38,430 nucleotides of DNA from Acetivibrio mesophilus (GTDB lineage: Bacteria; Bacillota; Clostridia; Acetivibrionales; Acetivibrionaceae): positions 1 to 38,430 of the forward strand of contig NZ_RLII01000031.1 in NCBI RefSeq assembly GCF_004102745.1, read 5' to 3'. Position numbers and translations under genes: made by a program. Shown in pieces: positions 1 to 8,854 of this stretch; position 1 is the stretch's first letter; every line of letters starts with the position of its first letter. The notes under the pieces were generated by a model. The model had not been told where the DNA came from and ran no database searches. It worked only from the letters and a program-made list of their open reading frames with translations.

Positions 1-965
1 CGATAGAAAAAGTACAGAGGCTAAAGCCTGACATTGTGACAATGGATATAGAGATGCCTGAAATGGATGGCATGACTGCGTTAAAGGAGATTATGAATAA
101 CTGCCCTGTTCCTGTTGTAATGTTGAGCAATGGAATCGGTAAGGATTCTGAAATAACTTTTCAGGCTTTGGAGGCGGGGGCTGCAGACTTCTATTTAAAG
201 AGAGTATTACTGGAAGAGAATGTAAAGCCGGAAATAATAAAGGAATTTTTAGATAGGTTAAAAGCTATCGCCCAAAAAGCAAGAAAATCTGTAATTGAGG
301 AAAAGGAAGAGAAATCTAATTCTAGAAATGTATCCGAAATTCTTGAAAACATCTTAAATATGCCTGAAGATTCGATTGAAGCAAAATCGGGATTGGCTGA
401 TTTATTAATAATAGGGTGTTCTACGGGAGGACCTTCTGCGTTACAATCCATTCTCCCTCGTTTCCCGAAAGAGACTCGTGTACCTATTGTTGTTCTACAG
501 CATATGCCGCCAGGGTTTACGAAACCATTGGCTGAACGTTTTGATACTATTTGTAATTTACGTGTGAAAGAAGCTGAGGACGGAGATATTCTTGAGGCTG
601 GCAATATTTACATAGCTCCAGCAGGCTACCAAACCTTCCTTGATAAAAAAACAGATGGTTCGATAGCTTTGAGGATAGAAGACTGCCCGTTCGTTGAATC
701 GGTTTACAAACCATCTATTAATGTAACTTTAGATTCAGCAGCACCTATTTATAAAGAAAGATTGCTGTCGGTTATTCTCACAGGGATGGGGAATGATGGA
801 CTTGTTGGGTGTGAGTCGGTAAAAAAATATAACGGACGGATAATTGTCGAGGCAGAGGAATCCTGCGTTGTATATGGTATGCCTAAGGTGGTTTATGAGG
901 CAGGGCTTGCAGATGTTCAAGTGCCTTTATCAAATATTTTTAATAGAATAATGCTCTATATCTGA
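1..965 (+). CDS. cheB: Chemotaxis protein-glutamate methylesterase CheB, 5'-truncated by the window edge
   Basis: The frame is open from base 3, so the gene starts to the left of the window. The remaining part holds the end of a response-regulator receiver domain, with the phospho-acceptor Asp in VTMDIEMPEMDG (codon 45-47), a charged linker, and a complete methylesterase domain. The expected catalytic triad is visible: Ser in GCSTGGPS (420-422), His in LQHMPPGF (501-503) and Asp in GMGNDG (795-797). The family removes methyl groups from, and deamidates, glutamyl side chains of chemoreceptors, and is activated by CheA phosphorylation. No other che gene follows, so this is probably the last gene of a chemotaxis operon lying upstream. 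I see no terminator after the stop. Confidence 0.95.
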   Translation, partial: IEKVQRLKPDIVTMDIEMPEMDGMTALKEIMNNCPVPVVMLSNGIGKDSEITFQALEAGAADFYLKRVLLEENVKPEIIKEFLDRLKAIAQKARKSVIEEKEEKSNSRNVSEILENILNMPEDSIEAKSGLADLLIIGCSTGGPSALQSILPRFPKETRVPIVVLQHMPPGFTKPLAERFDTICNLRVKEAEDGDILEAGNIYIAPAGYQTFLDKKTDGSIALRIEDCPFVESVYKPSINVTLDSAAPIYKERLLSVILTGMGNDGLVGCESVKKYNGRIIVEAEESCVVYGMPKVVYEAGLADVQVPLSNIFNRIMLYI

Positions 966-1142
966 AATGAATGGCAGATAGTCTTGGAAAATAATTAGAG
1001 TGCGTTTCATAATCTGAGTAATCTTATCTCCGGTTTCAATCATGTCACCCCTATTTTGCATCCACTCCTGATGAACCAGAGTTAATAAATCTTGGTTTAG
1101 ATAATATTCATGCGTTAGCCGTGTATAAAGTAATATCGTCAC
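930..1142 (-). CDS. Possible small protein or gene remnant, unrecognised
   Basis: A 70-codon frame with a GTG start runs opposite the end of cheB, overlapping it by 36 bases, and fills the gap before the signal peptidase promoter. The translation looks plausible for an amphipathic helical protein (for example HQEWMQNRGDMIETGDKI). However, there is no SD sequence upstream, the start would lie directly beside the -35 box of the divergent promoter, and I recognise no family. It may be a decayed gene or a chance frame in AT-rich DNA. Confidence 0.2.
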   Translation of the reverse strand: MTILLYTRLTHEYYLNQDLLTLVHQEWMQNRGDMIETGDKITQIMKRTLIIFQDYLPFISDIEHYSIKNI

Positions 1143-1171
1143 TTGAAAAATTACATCAAATTATATACAAT
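1143..1171 (+). promoter_or_regulatory. Sigma-A type promoter of the signal peptidase gene
   Basis: TTGAAA at 1143-1148, a 17-base spacer, then TACAAT at 1166-1171. The start of transcription would be near 1178, about 40-75 bases before the coding start. Confidence 0.6.
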
Positions 1172-1233
1172 TTAATAATACAGTATTTTTTGAAATAATA
1201 ATGTAATTGGCGTAAATGGGTCATAAACTATAT

Positions 1234-1809
1234 ATGAGCAGGGGAGGAATAATTACGAAAACGAATCAGTATATAAGAGAAGCTTTAGATTGGGCAGGCC
1301 ATATAATAATTGCGGTGCTGATAGGTTTATTTATTGTAACTTTTGTTGCGCAGATAACCATTGTAAATGGCAGTTCAATGGAGACGACACTTCATGATGG
1401 TGACCGTCTTATAATTGAGAAAATCAGCCCCAGATTTGGTTGGCTGAAAAGAGGAGATATTGTTACTATAAATGATTATCCCGGATTGGATTCCGATAGA
1501 AAGCCTTTGATTAAGAGAGTTATTGGTTTGGAAGGCGACAAGGTGGAAATTCGTGACGGAAAAGTATATGTTAATGGTGAAGTTCTTGAAGAAGATTATA
1601 TCAACGTTGATGCACAAGGAACTTTGCAAGTTAACGTAAAATACAGTGAACTTAGTGTCCCCGACGGACATATATATGTATTGGGGGACAACAGACTGCC
1701 GGGACAAAGCAAGGACAGTAGGACATTTGGAACTATAGATATAAAAAATGTTGGAGGAAAGGCTATATTTAGGTTTTTCCCTTTTACCGACATAGGTACT
1801 CTTAAATGA
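1234..1809 (+). CDS. lepB: Type I signal peptidase
   Basis: This membrane serine protease cleaves signal peptides from exported proteins on the outer face of the membrane. One N-terminal membrane segment (AGHIIIAVLIGLFIVTFVAQ) is followed by the catalytic Ser box NGSSMETTL, the Lys box KPLIKRVIG and the C-terminal box GDNRLPGQSKDSRTFG, all typical of the family. The length, about 190 residues, matches Gram-positive SipS-type enzymes. The start is uncertain. ATG codons exist at 1216 and 1234, but neither has an SD sequence, whereas a strong one (GGGGAGG, 1241-1247) lies inside the frame ahead of ATT (1252) and ACG (1255). The gene stands alone behind its own promoter, and its product could process the secreted dockerin protein encoded further along. 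Confidence 0.92.
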   Translation: MSRGGIITKTNQYIREALDWAGHIIIAVLIGLFIVTFVAQITIVNGSSMETTLHDGDRLIIEKISPRFGWLKRGDIVTINDYPGLDSDRKPLIKRVIGLEGDKVEIRDGKVYVNGEVLEEDYINVDAQGTLQVNVKYSELSVPDGHIYVLGDNRLPGQSKDSRTFGTIDIKNVGGKAIFRFFPFTDIGTLK

Positions 1810-2013
1810 TAAGATAACTTATTGGATATATGATAATATTAACATCTTCTAAATGGATTAGATAAAAAAACCATTTACTAAATATAAAATTTATTTAATA
1901 ATACAATAGTATTGGTTATTTAATAGAAAGAGATTTTATCACTAATTTTATGTATATATGGTTTTGAAAAGATGAGTTTAGATTTATTTATTTCCAGGGT
2001 TGAGGTGTAGATT

Positions 2014-2058
2014 GAAAGGGGCGTGAAAGTAGCTGTTATTAAGCTACGTTTACTATGA
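2014..2058 (+). promoter_or_regulatory. Leader micro-ORF and hairpin ahead of the activase gene
   Basis: GAAAGGGG (2014-2021) precedes a GTG at 2023 that opens an 11-codon frame ([11 protein letters not shown]). Its TGA (2056-2058) overlaps the ATG of the next gene (2055) in the arrangement CTATGA. The same stretch contains the inverted repeat GTAGCT (2029-2034) / AGCTAC (2042-2047). The activase ATG has no SD sequence of its own within 20 bases. Its translation may therefore depend on coupling to the leader, or on the hairpin bringing the SD sequence closer. The mechanism is inferred; the elements are seen directly. Confidence 0.4.
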
Positions 2059-5000
2059 AAAGACTATTGCATATAGGATTGGATGTTGGATCGACCACTG
2101 TAAAGCTGGTTGTACTTGACAAACAAGACAGTATTATATTCAGTAAATATGAAAGGCATTATTCGGACATAAAGAAAACAATATATTCTCTCCTTAGTGA
2201 AGCTTACGGACTTTTTTCCGATGACGACATAACAATAATGGTTACGGGCTCCGGAGGTATTTCGGTTTCCGAATGGTTGGGACTTGATTTCATTCAAGAG
2301 GTTATTGCAAGCACTAAAGCCATAGAGAGCTTTATCCCCCAGACTGATGTTGTGATCGAGTTGGGTGGAGAGGATGCAAAGATAACATATTTTGACGGCG
2401 GCATTGAGCAGAGAATGAACGGGACCTGCGCAGGTGGAACCGGTGCGTTTATTGATCAGATGGCATCTCTTCTAAAAACCGATGCGACAGGCCTTAACGA
2501 GCTGGCAAAAAACTATAAGGTTATCTATCCTATTGCGGCAAGGTGTGGAGTTTTCGCAAAAACGGATATACAACCCCTCATAAATGAAGGGGCTTCACGA
2601 GAAGATATAGCCGCATCTATTTTTCAGTCGGTGGTAAATCAGACAATAAGTGGGCTGGCATGCGGTAAGCCGATTAGGGGTAATGTTGCGTTCTTAGGAG
2701 GGCCGCTACAGTTTTTATCGGAGCTTAGGGTCAGGTTTGTTGAGACTTTGAAGCTTGAAAAGCATCAGATTATTTCACCGTCCAATGCACAGCTTTATGT
2801 TGCTTTGGGAGCCGCCTTGTCTTCGAAAAACTCCAAAGTGATAGCTTTTAAATCGCTCGAAGAAAAGCTCTCGGTTTTGGACAGTGTAACAGTGCACGAA
2901 GTGGAAAGGCTTGAGCCTTTGTTTAGGGACAGCAAGGAGCTGGAGGACTTTCGCGCCAGACATCAAAAAAGTGCTATACCAAAGCGTGATATAAAGAGCT
3001 TTGAAGGAAAGTGCTTTCTTGGCATAGATGCCGGTTCGACAACCACTAAGGCAGTGCTGGTAGATGAGGATGGAGCTATTTTGTATTCATATTACGGGAG
3101 CAACAATGGGAGTCCTTTAAAATCAGCAGTAAAAATATTAAAAGAGATTTACGGACAGCTTCCGAATACAGCTAAAATTGCCAATTCTGCTGTTACAGGC
3201 TATGGAGAAGGACTTATAAAGACAGCCCTTGACATTGATATAGGTGAGATTGAGACGATAGCCCACTACAAAGCAGCTGATGCTGTTTTGCCGGGGGTTG
3301 AGTTTATATTGGATATCGGCGGCCAGGATATGAAATGTCTCAGAGTAAAAAGTGGTGTAATTGACAGTATTATGCTAAACGAGGCATGTTCTTCCGGTTG
3401 TGGATCGTTTATTGAGACCTTTGCCCATTCACTGAATATGGATGTGAAAGATTTTGCAAATGAGGCCCTTCTGGCTAAAATGCCGGTGGACCTTGGGTCT
3501 CGGTGTACTGTATTTATGAATTCAAGGGTAAAGCAGGCCCAAAAAGAGGGGGCATCTGTTGGGGATATATCGGCAGGGCTCTCATACTCCGTTATAAAAA
3601 ATGCCCTCCAGAAGGTTATCAAGATCAGGGACCCGAAGGAGCTGGGAGAAAAGGTAATAGTTCAGGGCGGTACCTTTTATAATGATGCGGTATTAAGAAG
3701 CTTTGAGCTGATAGCCGGCAAGGAAGCGGTAAGACCTGACATTGCAGGACTCATGGGAGCTTATGGAGTAGCCCTCATTGCAAAAGAAAGATATGAAGAC
3801 GGACATGTAAGCACTATTTTGAAAGCTAATGAGCTAAATAGCTTTAATATTGATGTATCAATGAGAAGATGTGGCTTGTGCGGCAACAATTGTCTCCTTA
3901 CCATAAACACTTTTGCCGGCGGCAAGGAGTTTATCTCGGGGAACAGATGTGAAAAGGGAGCAGGAATTGAGAAGACGCGGGATGATATTCCCAACCTTTT
4001 TGATTACAAGTACAGGCGTACATTCTCATACAAACCATTGGACAGGAAGGAAGCTTCAAGGGGTACTGTAGGCATCCCAAGGGTGCTTAATATGTACGAA
4101 AATTATCCTTTCTGGTTTACGTTTTTTACGGAGCTAGGGTTTAGGGTGGAGCTTTCTGCCAGATCTTCAAAAAGGATATATGAGCTGGGAATGGAGACAA
4201 TACCGTCGGAGTCTGCGTGTTATCCTGCTAAGATTGTCCATGGGCATATAATGAACCTGATAAATAAGAATGTGGACATGATTTTCTATCCATGTCTGCC
4301 TTACGAAATAAAAGAGTACGAAGATTGCACCAATCACTATAACTGCCCTATGGTGACATCCTATCCGGAAGTTATTAAGAACAACATGGATGTCTTAAAA
4401 GAGCAGAATATATTATTTATGAATCCTTTCTTGCCATTTGATGATAAGAAAAGGCTTGCGAAGAGATTGCATGAAGAGTTTAAGAGATTTGACATCAGCT
4501 GGTCCGAGATAAAGCAGGCTGTAGAAAAGGCTGTAGCAGAGGACGAAAAAGTTAAGATGGAATTAAGGCAAAAGGGAGAGGAAACGCTGGAATACCTTGA
4601 AAAGAGTGGCAAAAAGGGTATTGTCCTTGCTGGACGTCCCTATCATATTGACCCGGAAATCAATCATGGGATTCCTAATATTATTACAAGCTTTGGAATG
4701 GCAGTTCTTACAGAGGACGCAATAGCTCATTTGGGTAGCATTCAGCATCCTTTGAGGGTTGTCGACCAATGGACGTACCATTCAAGACTCTACAGAGCCG
4801 CAAGCTTTGTGAAGGAAAGAAGCAATCTTGAGCTGGTGCAGCTAAATTCCTTTGGTTGTGGTCTTGATGCCGTAACTACGGATCAGGTGGAGGAAATACT
4901 GGCTAGTAGTGAAAAAATATATACGGTTTTGAAGATAGATGAGATTGATAATCTTGGTGCGGCAAAGATACGTATACGTTCTTTAAAGGCCGCAATGGAT

Positions 5001-6356
5001 GAAAGGGATAAAAATGGTTTTACGTTAAGAAAAGGCGATGCAAGCTGCAGGAAGGTTTTATTTACTGAGGAAATGAGGAAAAATCATACCATATTGGTAC
5101 CGCAGATGTCTCCTATACATTTCCAATTTTTAGAAGAAGCCTTTAATGTATCGGGATATAACTTGAAAGTACTACCTTCCGTTGATAAGAAGGCGGTTGA
5201 TGAAGGGTTAAAGTATGTAAACAATGATGCATGCTATCCTTCGATAATGGTAGTGGGACAATTAATGGAGGCACTGAAGTCGGGAGAATATGACTTGAAC
5301 AACACCTCACTTATGATAACGCAGACAGCTGGGGGGTGCAGAGCTACAAACTATATTGGGTTTATCAGGAAAGCTCTGAAGGATTCAGGTTTATCCCATA
5401 TTCCGGTAATATCCCTAAATTTTGCTGGACTTGAAAAAAGTCCAGGATTCAAGATTAATTTAGGGCTTATAAACAAAGCTCTTATGGCAGTCGTTTACGG
5501 AGACCTTCTTATGAGAGTGTTGTATAGAGTAAGGCCCTATGAAAGAGTAAAAGGATCTGCCAATTCTCTTTATGAGTCCTGGGTGGAGAAATGCAAAGAG
5601 TCTGTAAGATCGGGAAGTCATAGAAAGTTTAATGAAAATATTAGAAAGATAGTAGAAGATTTTGACAATCTGGATATTTGCGGAGTAGAAAAGCCTAAGG
5701 TAGGATTGGTAGGCGAGATTTTGGTGAAATTCCACCCTCAGGCAAATAACAACATTGTTGATATTATTGAAAGAGAAGGAGCGGAGGCAGTAATGCCGGA
5801 TCTAACCGATTTCTTACTGTACTGTGCTTACAACCAAAACTTTAGATACTCCCACTTGTCCGGCAAAAAGATTGACTGCATGATTAATAATGCGGCAATT
5901 GCGGGAATTGAGTTCTATAGGAAGACCATGAGAAAAGCACTCAACCAAAGCAAACGCTTTCATGCTCCCTGCACGATATATGAGCTTGCGGATATGGCAT
6001 CGGAAGTTTTGTCAATAGGCAATCATACGGGTGAAGGGTGGTTCTTGACAGCGGAAATGATAGAGCTCATAAAGAGTGGTGCAAAAAATATAGTATGTAT
6101 GCAGCCTTTTGCATGTCTTCCAAATCATGTTACCGGAAAGGGAATGATTAAGGAATTGAAGAGGCGGTACCCCGATTCGAATATTGTTGCTGTCGATTAT
6201 GACCCGGGAGCAAGCGAGGTAAATCAGCTCAACAGGATAAAACTGATGCTGTCGGTGGCATTTAAGAATCTCCAAAAGAATGCCTCGGATTCAAAAACTG
6301 AAGAAAGTATACGTGATTATGAGAGGAAAGACGAAAAAATTAAGACCTATGTGTAA
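2055..6356 (+). CDS. Large fused acyl-CoA dehydratase activase (BadF/BadG/BcrA/BcrD ATPase family), two ATPase modules plus C-terminal domains
   Basis: This 1433-residue protein carries two ASKHA-fold ATPase modules. The first has GLDVGSTT (residues 8-15) and the second [10 protein letters not shown] (from about 323). Each retains the paired cysteines that hold a [4Fe-4S] cluster between subunits in HgdC-type activators: C125 (NGTCAGGTG) and C164 (ARCGVF), then C445 ([10 protein letters not shown]) and C484 (SRCTVF). From about residue 600 there is a Cys-rich segment ([11 protein letters not shown], then NRCEKGAG) and a long region resembling the DUF2229 and 2-hydroxyacyl-CoA dehydratase type domains. 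HgdC-type enzymes use ATP to drive electrons at very low potential into dehydratases. The substrate of these giant fused forms is unknown to me. No dehydratase or CoA-transferase gene lies nearby. The ATG is coupled to a leader frame. Confidence 0.88.
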   Translation: MKRLLHIGLDVGSTTVKLVVLDKQDSIIFSKYERHYSDIKKTIYSLLSEAYGLFSDDDITIMVTGSGGISVSEWLGLDFIQEVIASTKAIESFIPQTDVVIELGGEDAKITYFDGGIEQRMNGTCAGGTGAFIDQMASLLKTDATGLNELAKNYKVIYPIAARCGVFAKTDIQPLINEGASREDIAASIFQSVVNQTISGLACGKPIRGNVAFLGGPLQFLSELRVRFVETLKLEKHQIISPSNAQLYVALGAALSSKNSKVIAFKSLEEKLSVLDSVTVHEVERLEPLFRDSKELEDFRARHQKSAIPKRDIKSFEGKCFLGIDAGSTTTKAVLVDEDGAILYSYYGSNNGSPLKSAVKILKEIYGQLPNTAKIANSAVTGYGEGLIKTALDIDIGEIETIAHYKAADAVLPGVEFILDIGGQDMKCLRVKSGVIDSIMLNEACSSGCGSFIETFAHSLNMDVKDFANEALLAKMPVDLGSRCTVFMNSRVKQAQKEGASVGDISAGLSYSVIKNALQKVIKIRDPKELGEKVIVQGGTFYNDAVLRSFELIAGKEAVRPDIAGLMGAYGVALIAKERYEDGHVSTILKANELNSFNIDVSMRRCGLCGNNCLLTINTFAGGKEFISGNRCEKGAGIEKTRDDIPNLFDYKYRRTFSYKPLDRKEASRGTVGIPRVLNMYENYPFWFTFFTELGFRVELSARSSKRIYELGMETIPSESACYPAKIVHGHIMNLINKNVDMIFYPCLPYEIKEYEDCTNHYNCPMVTSYPEVIKNNMDVLKEQNILFMNPFLPFDDKKRLAKRLHEEFKRFDISWSEIKQAVEKAVAEDEKVKMELRQKGEETLEYLEKSGKKGIVLAGRPYHIDPEINHGIPNIITSFGMAVLTEDAIAHLGSIQHPLRVVDQWTYHSRLYRAASFVKERSNLELVQLNSFGCGLDAVTTDQVEEILASSEKIYTVLKIDEIDNLGAAKIRIRSLKAAMDERDKNGFTLRKGDASCRKVLFTEEMRKNHTILVPQMSPIHFQFLEEAFNVSGYNLKVLPSVDKKAVDEGLKYVNNDACYPSIMVVGQLMEALKSGEYDLNNTSLMITQTAGGCRATNYIGFIRKALKDSGLSHIPVISLNFAGLEKSPGFKINLGLINKALMAVVYGDLLMRVLYRVRPYERVKGSANSLYESWVEKCKESVRSGSHRKFNENIRKIVEDFDNLDICGVEKPKVGLVGEILVKFHPQANNNIVDIIEREGAEAVMPDLTDFLLYCAYNQNFRYSHLSGKKIDCMINNAAIAGIEFYRKTMRKALNQSKRFHAPCTIYELADMASEVLSIGNHTGEGWFLTAEMIELIKSGAKNIVCMQPFACLPNHVTGKGMIKELKRRYPDSNIVAVDYDPGASEVNQLNRIKLMLSVAFKNLQKNASDSKTEESIRDYERKDEKIKTYV

Positions 6357-6380
6357 AAGAACCTGCGAGTAATTGCATTA

Positions 6381-6413
6381 AAAAACTACTTTGGCATGAC
6401 CAAAGTAGTTTTT
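6381..6413. terminator. Bidirectional rho-independent terminator
   Basis: The stem AAAAACTACTTTGG (6381-6394) pairs with CCAAAGTAGTTTTT (6400-6413) around a 5-base loop, with A and T runs on the two sides. It lies between the convergent activase gene and the minus-strand zinc-ribbon gene and can serve both. Confidence 0.85.
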
Positions 6414-6441
6414 TTATGTAAAGTCGCAATCAGGCATCCAA

Positions 6442-6651
6442 TCACAGAATCATTCTGTCTACGCTCAGAATATTGAGATAGGGGTCATTGGCATCCATAC
6501 TCTTTGAAAACTTGTTCTTTGTGAGAAGATTCTGATGGCCGCAGCATTCACACATAAAGTTCAGTCCATTTAGCTTTGAGATTTCCACTTCAGGAAGGTT
6601 CAGCATGACGGACTTGCAATTGTAGCAAATTAATGTTTTAAAGTTATACAT
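6442..6651 (-). CDS. Small zinc-ribbon-like protein of unknown function
   Basis: A 69-residue protein with two CxxC knuckles, ICYNCKS near the N-terminus and CECCGHQN about 24 residues later, which would form one zinc site. The second half is polar and has no recognised motif. An excellent SD sequence (AAGGAGG, about 8 bases before the ATG on the minus strand) and a shared downstream terminator support a real gene. It is a single gene convergent with the activase. I cannot assign a function; zinc ribbons of this size are often regulators or parts of nucleic-acid complexes, but nothing here shows that. Confidence 0.7.
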   Translation of the reverse strand: MYNFKTLICYNCKSVMLNLPEVEISKLNGLNFMCECCGHQNLLTKNKFSKSMDANDPYLNILSVDRMIL

Positions 6652-7042
6652 AGGTATACCTCCTTGTAAGTATGTTGATTGTGTATTTCAAAGAATTTAG
6701 GGCATAATTAGAAAAAAATGAAAAGGGCATTGCTTTTAGGTCCCTTAACACAGATAATTAAAATTTTAAAACGAACTTTATGATATTTAAAGCTAACGAC
6801 CGCAATATTTAATAAATGACAATAAAACAAAAGAAAAAACACAATTTTTATACAAAATTACATTGAGAAAATCAAGATTGGAATCAATTCGTTTACATAT
6901 TCCTAGACTATATTACCATTATATATTTTTTGTGGATAAAAATCAATAGTTATCATTAAAAATCTTTTCATGAATATAATCAATATGTGATAGATATTTA
7001 TGCTGTTCAATACTAAAAACCATATGATTAACGGAGGATAAG
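6652..7042. other. 391-base AT-rich intergenic region, divergent
   Basis: This region separates the minus-strand zinc-ribbon gene from spoIIP. It holds the SD sequence of each gene (AAGGAGG near 6657-6663 on the minus strand; CGGAGG near 7034-7039 on the plus strand). I see no convincing sigma-A boxes, RNA gene or terminator. The spoIIP promoter should be of a sporulation sigma-factor type, but I could not place one with confidence. Confidence 0.5.
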
Positions 7043-8320
7043 ATGAAAGGATACGGTTTGAGAAAAAGAAAGTTTGATTTTAGCAAGTTGCTTAAAATTG
7101 CCCTTGTAGTGATACTTTCAATCGGAGCAATAAAGATTGGGATAATTGCAGGAGATACCCTCTACAGATCCGATAAAAAGATTATCGGAAAAATCGATGT
7201 TGAAACCTTCCGGTCAACCCTCAATGTTTCAATGCCTATAATTGATACCATTTACAACAGTGGCAATATAAGTTTCTCGATTTCAGGACAGATAAAAGAA
7301 ATTATTAATACGGTTTTCTATTTCGATCTCAGTAATCCTGTCACCATTATGAGTGCACAGTCGCCGATATTCTACAGCTATTATACCGGTGAATATCAAA
7401 GACAGTTGGCGAAAAATCAGAACAGTGAGCCGTATTTCTATGTGGCAGAGCTGGAAACCCCTGAGGATAAGGGTGCCAATAAGAAAGACCTGGGCAGTAG
7501 TGTCCCTGAACCTACATATCCTGCCAGCAGCATAACATACAACATAAATGAGTTGGATAGAAAAAGTGCTCCCGAGAGTACCACTACCGTTACAGCAGAG
7601 AAAATAGCAATCAATAGTCACGACATTGACTATGAGATTGATATTGATAAGCTTCTTAACGAACCGTTGAACATCAACTTTGACAAAAAAGGGCCCAAGG
7701 TCCTGATATACCATACTCATACCACAGAAGGCTTTATTAAAGAGCTTAGCGAATTGGACAAAAGTGGAATTCCCAGCAGAACTACCGATAACAGATACAA
7801 TGTGGTAAGAGTGGGGGAGGAGCTTGCCCAGACATTAAGGAAGAAATACGGTATTGAAGTGATTCATAATGCCACTGTTCACAACCAGCCGTCGGATACA
7901 GGCGCTTACGGAAGGTCCCTTAATACAGCAAACAATATTTTAAAGAGCTATCCTTCAATAAAAGTAGTTTTGGATATCCACAGGGACGGATTGGATGATA
8001 AAAAACTTAGAGTAGCAACCCGGGTTAATGATAAGGATGTGGCAAAAATAATGTTTGTGGTAGGGACAGATGCGACGGGACTAGAGCATCCTAATTGGCG
8101 GGAGAATTTGAAATTTGCAATTAAGCTTCAGCAAAAGCTTAATGAGAAGTATCCCGGTATCACAAGACCCATTTATATGAGCCGTTATCGATACAATCAG
8201 CATCTTTCCAATAACTCTTTGATTGTTGAAATTGGTGGTGACGGCAATACAATTAATGAATGTTTGGAAAGTTCAAAATATTTTGCTGAAGCACTTAATG
8301 AGGTCATTAATAATAAATAA
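7043..8320 (+). CDS. spoIIP: Stage II sporulation protein P (SpoIIP), amidase/endopeptidase for engulfment
   Basis: A 425-residue protein with an N-terminal membrane anchor (LLKIALVVILSIGAIKIGIIAG, about residues 15-36), a variable linker, and a C-terminal SpoIIP domain from about residue 215. The domain motifs are clear: KVLIYHTHTTEGF, NILKSYPSIKVVLDIHRDG, FVVGTD, HPNWRENLKFA and LIVEIGGDGNT, including the His and Glu residues expected to bind zinc. With SpoIID and SpoIIM the protein degrades septal peptidoglycan to drive engulfment of the forespore. ATG with SD CGGAGG. It is followed, as in Bacillus, by a yqxA-like gene and lepA. In Bacillus spoIIP is transcribed in the mother cell; that this also holds here is an assumption. 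Confidence 0.93.
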   Translation: MKGYGLRKRKFDFSKLLKIALVVILSIGAIKIGIIAGDTLYRSDKKIIGKIDVETFRSTLNVSMPIIDTIYNSGNISFSISGQIKEIINTVFYFDLSNPVTIMSAQSPIFYSYYTGEYQRQLAKNQNSEPYFYVAELETPEDKGANKKDLGSSVPEPTYPASSITYNINELDRKSAPESTTTVTAEKIAINSHDIDYEIDIDKLLNEPLNINFDKKGPKVLIYHTHTTEGFIKELSELDKSGIPSRTTDNRYNVVRVGEELAQTLRKKYGIEVIHNATVHNQPSDTGAYGRSLNTANNILKSYPSIKVVLDIHRDGLDDKKLRVATRVNDKDVAKIMFVVGTDATGLEHPNWRENLKFAIKLQQKLNEKYPGITRPIYMSRYRYNQHLSNNSLIVEIGGDGNTINECLESSKYFAEALNEVINNK

Positions 8321-8398
8321 AGAAGGTTATGGGAATAATAATTAATAAGTTTTTCTAATGATATTTGCAAATTAAATTCAGACAGAAAGGACTTATTA

Positions 8399-8680
8399 AT
8401 GAATAGGTTAGAAAAGTATAGGTACATAAGAAATGCAAGAAGAAGGTGCAGGCTTGCCATTATATTTTCATTTTTATTTTTGTTTTCGGGAATATTTATC
8501 GCGGACAGTTCTATGAATAACCTTATGAATAGGAAAAACGGCCTAGGAATGTTTTCTATAACACCTCACGGAGACAGCCATTATAACGTAAAGTTCCTTA
8601 ATGAGGATATTTATATAAATGTAAAGTATATAAGAGAAGACATTAATAGGCTTAAAAATTGGCTATCCCAGGTATTTTAA
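8399..8680 (+). CDS. Small single-pass membrane protein, YqxA-like by position
   Basis: A 93-residue protein with a basic N-terminus (MNRLEKYRYIRNARRRCR), one membrane helix (LAIIFSFLFLFSGIFIA, about residues 19-36) and an external tail of about 55 residues. An SD-like AAAGGA lies about 10 bases before the ATG. In Bacillus the equivalent place between spoIIP and lepA is held by yqxA, a small membrane protein of unclear function, and size and topology agree. The assignment rests on position and architecture rather than on a diagnostic motif. Confidence 0.7.
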   Translation: MNRLEKYRYIRNARRRCRLAIIFSFLFLFSGIFIADSSMNNLMNRKNGLGMFSITPHGDSHYNVKFLNEDIYINVKYIREDINRLKNWLSQVF

Positions 8681-8713
8681 AAATTAATAGCATTATAAAA
8701 TTAATAATATTAT

Positions 8714-8846
8714 AAGGAAGTTTCAAATAAAGTTCTATGCCTGCCGAAAAAAATCTTCTGTTCACCAAAAAATTGTGTTATAATTATATGCTGATAATTT
8801 ATGTGACTACTCAGGATATAAGAGACTTCCTTAATTTGGCAGGAGG
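8714..8846 (+). promoter_or_regulatory. lepA upstream region with interleaved inverted repeats and a candidate promoter
   Basis: Two complementary pairs are interleaved. AAGGAAGTTTC (8714-8724) can pair with GAGACTTCCTT (8822-8832), giving 11 pairs with one G-U. CCTGCC (8740-8745) can pair with GGCAGG (8838-8843), which overlaps the lepA SD sequence. The order a-b-a'-b' would give a pseudoknot-like fold in a transcript reading through from spoIIP. A candidate -10 box TATAAT lies at 8779-8784 with a weak -35 (TTCTGT, 8756-8761, spacing 17). A transcript from that promoter would lack the two upstream arms. Confidence 0.35.
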
Positions 8847-8854
8847 ATGAATAA

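Noticed and set aside
966-1215. Terminator after cheB
   Set aside because: I found no hairpin with a T run in this gap. The only clear element is the promoter at 1143-1171.
3871-3965. Ferredoxin-like cluster in the activase
   Set aside because: The cysteines (CGLCGNNC then RC) do not match a CxxCxxCxxxC ferredoxin motif. They are listed only as a Cys-rich segment.
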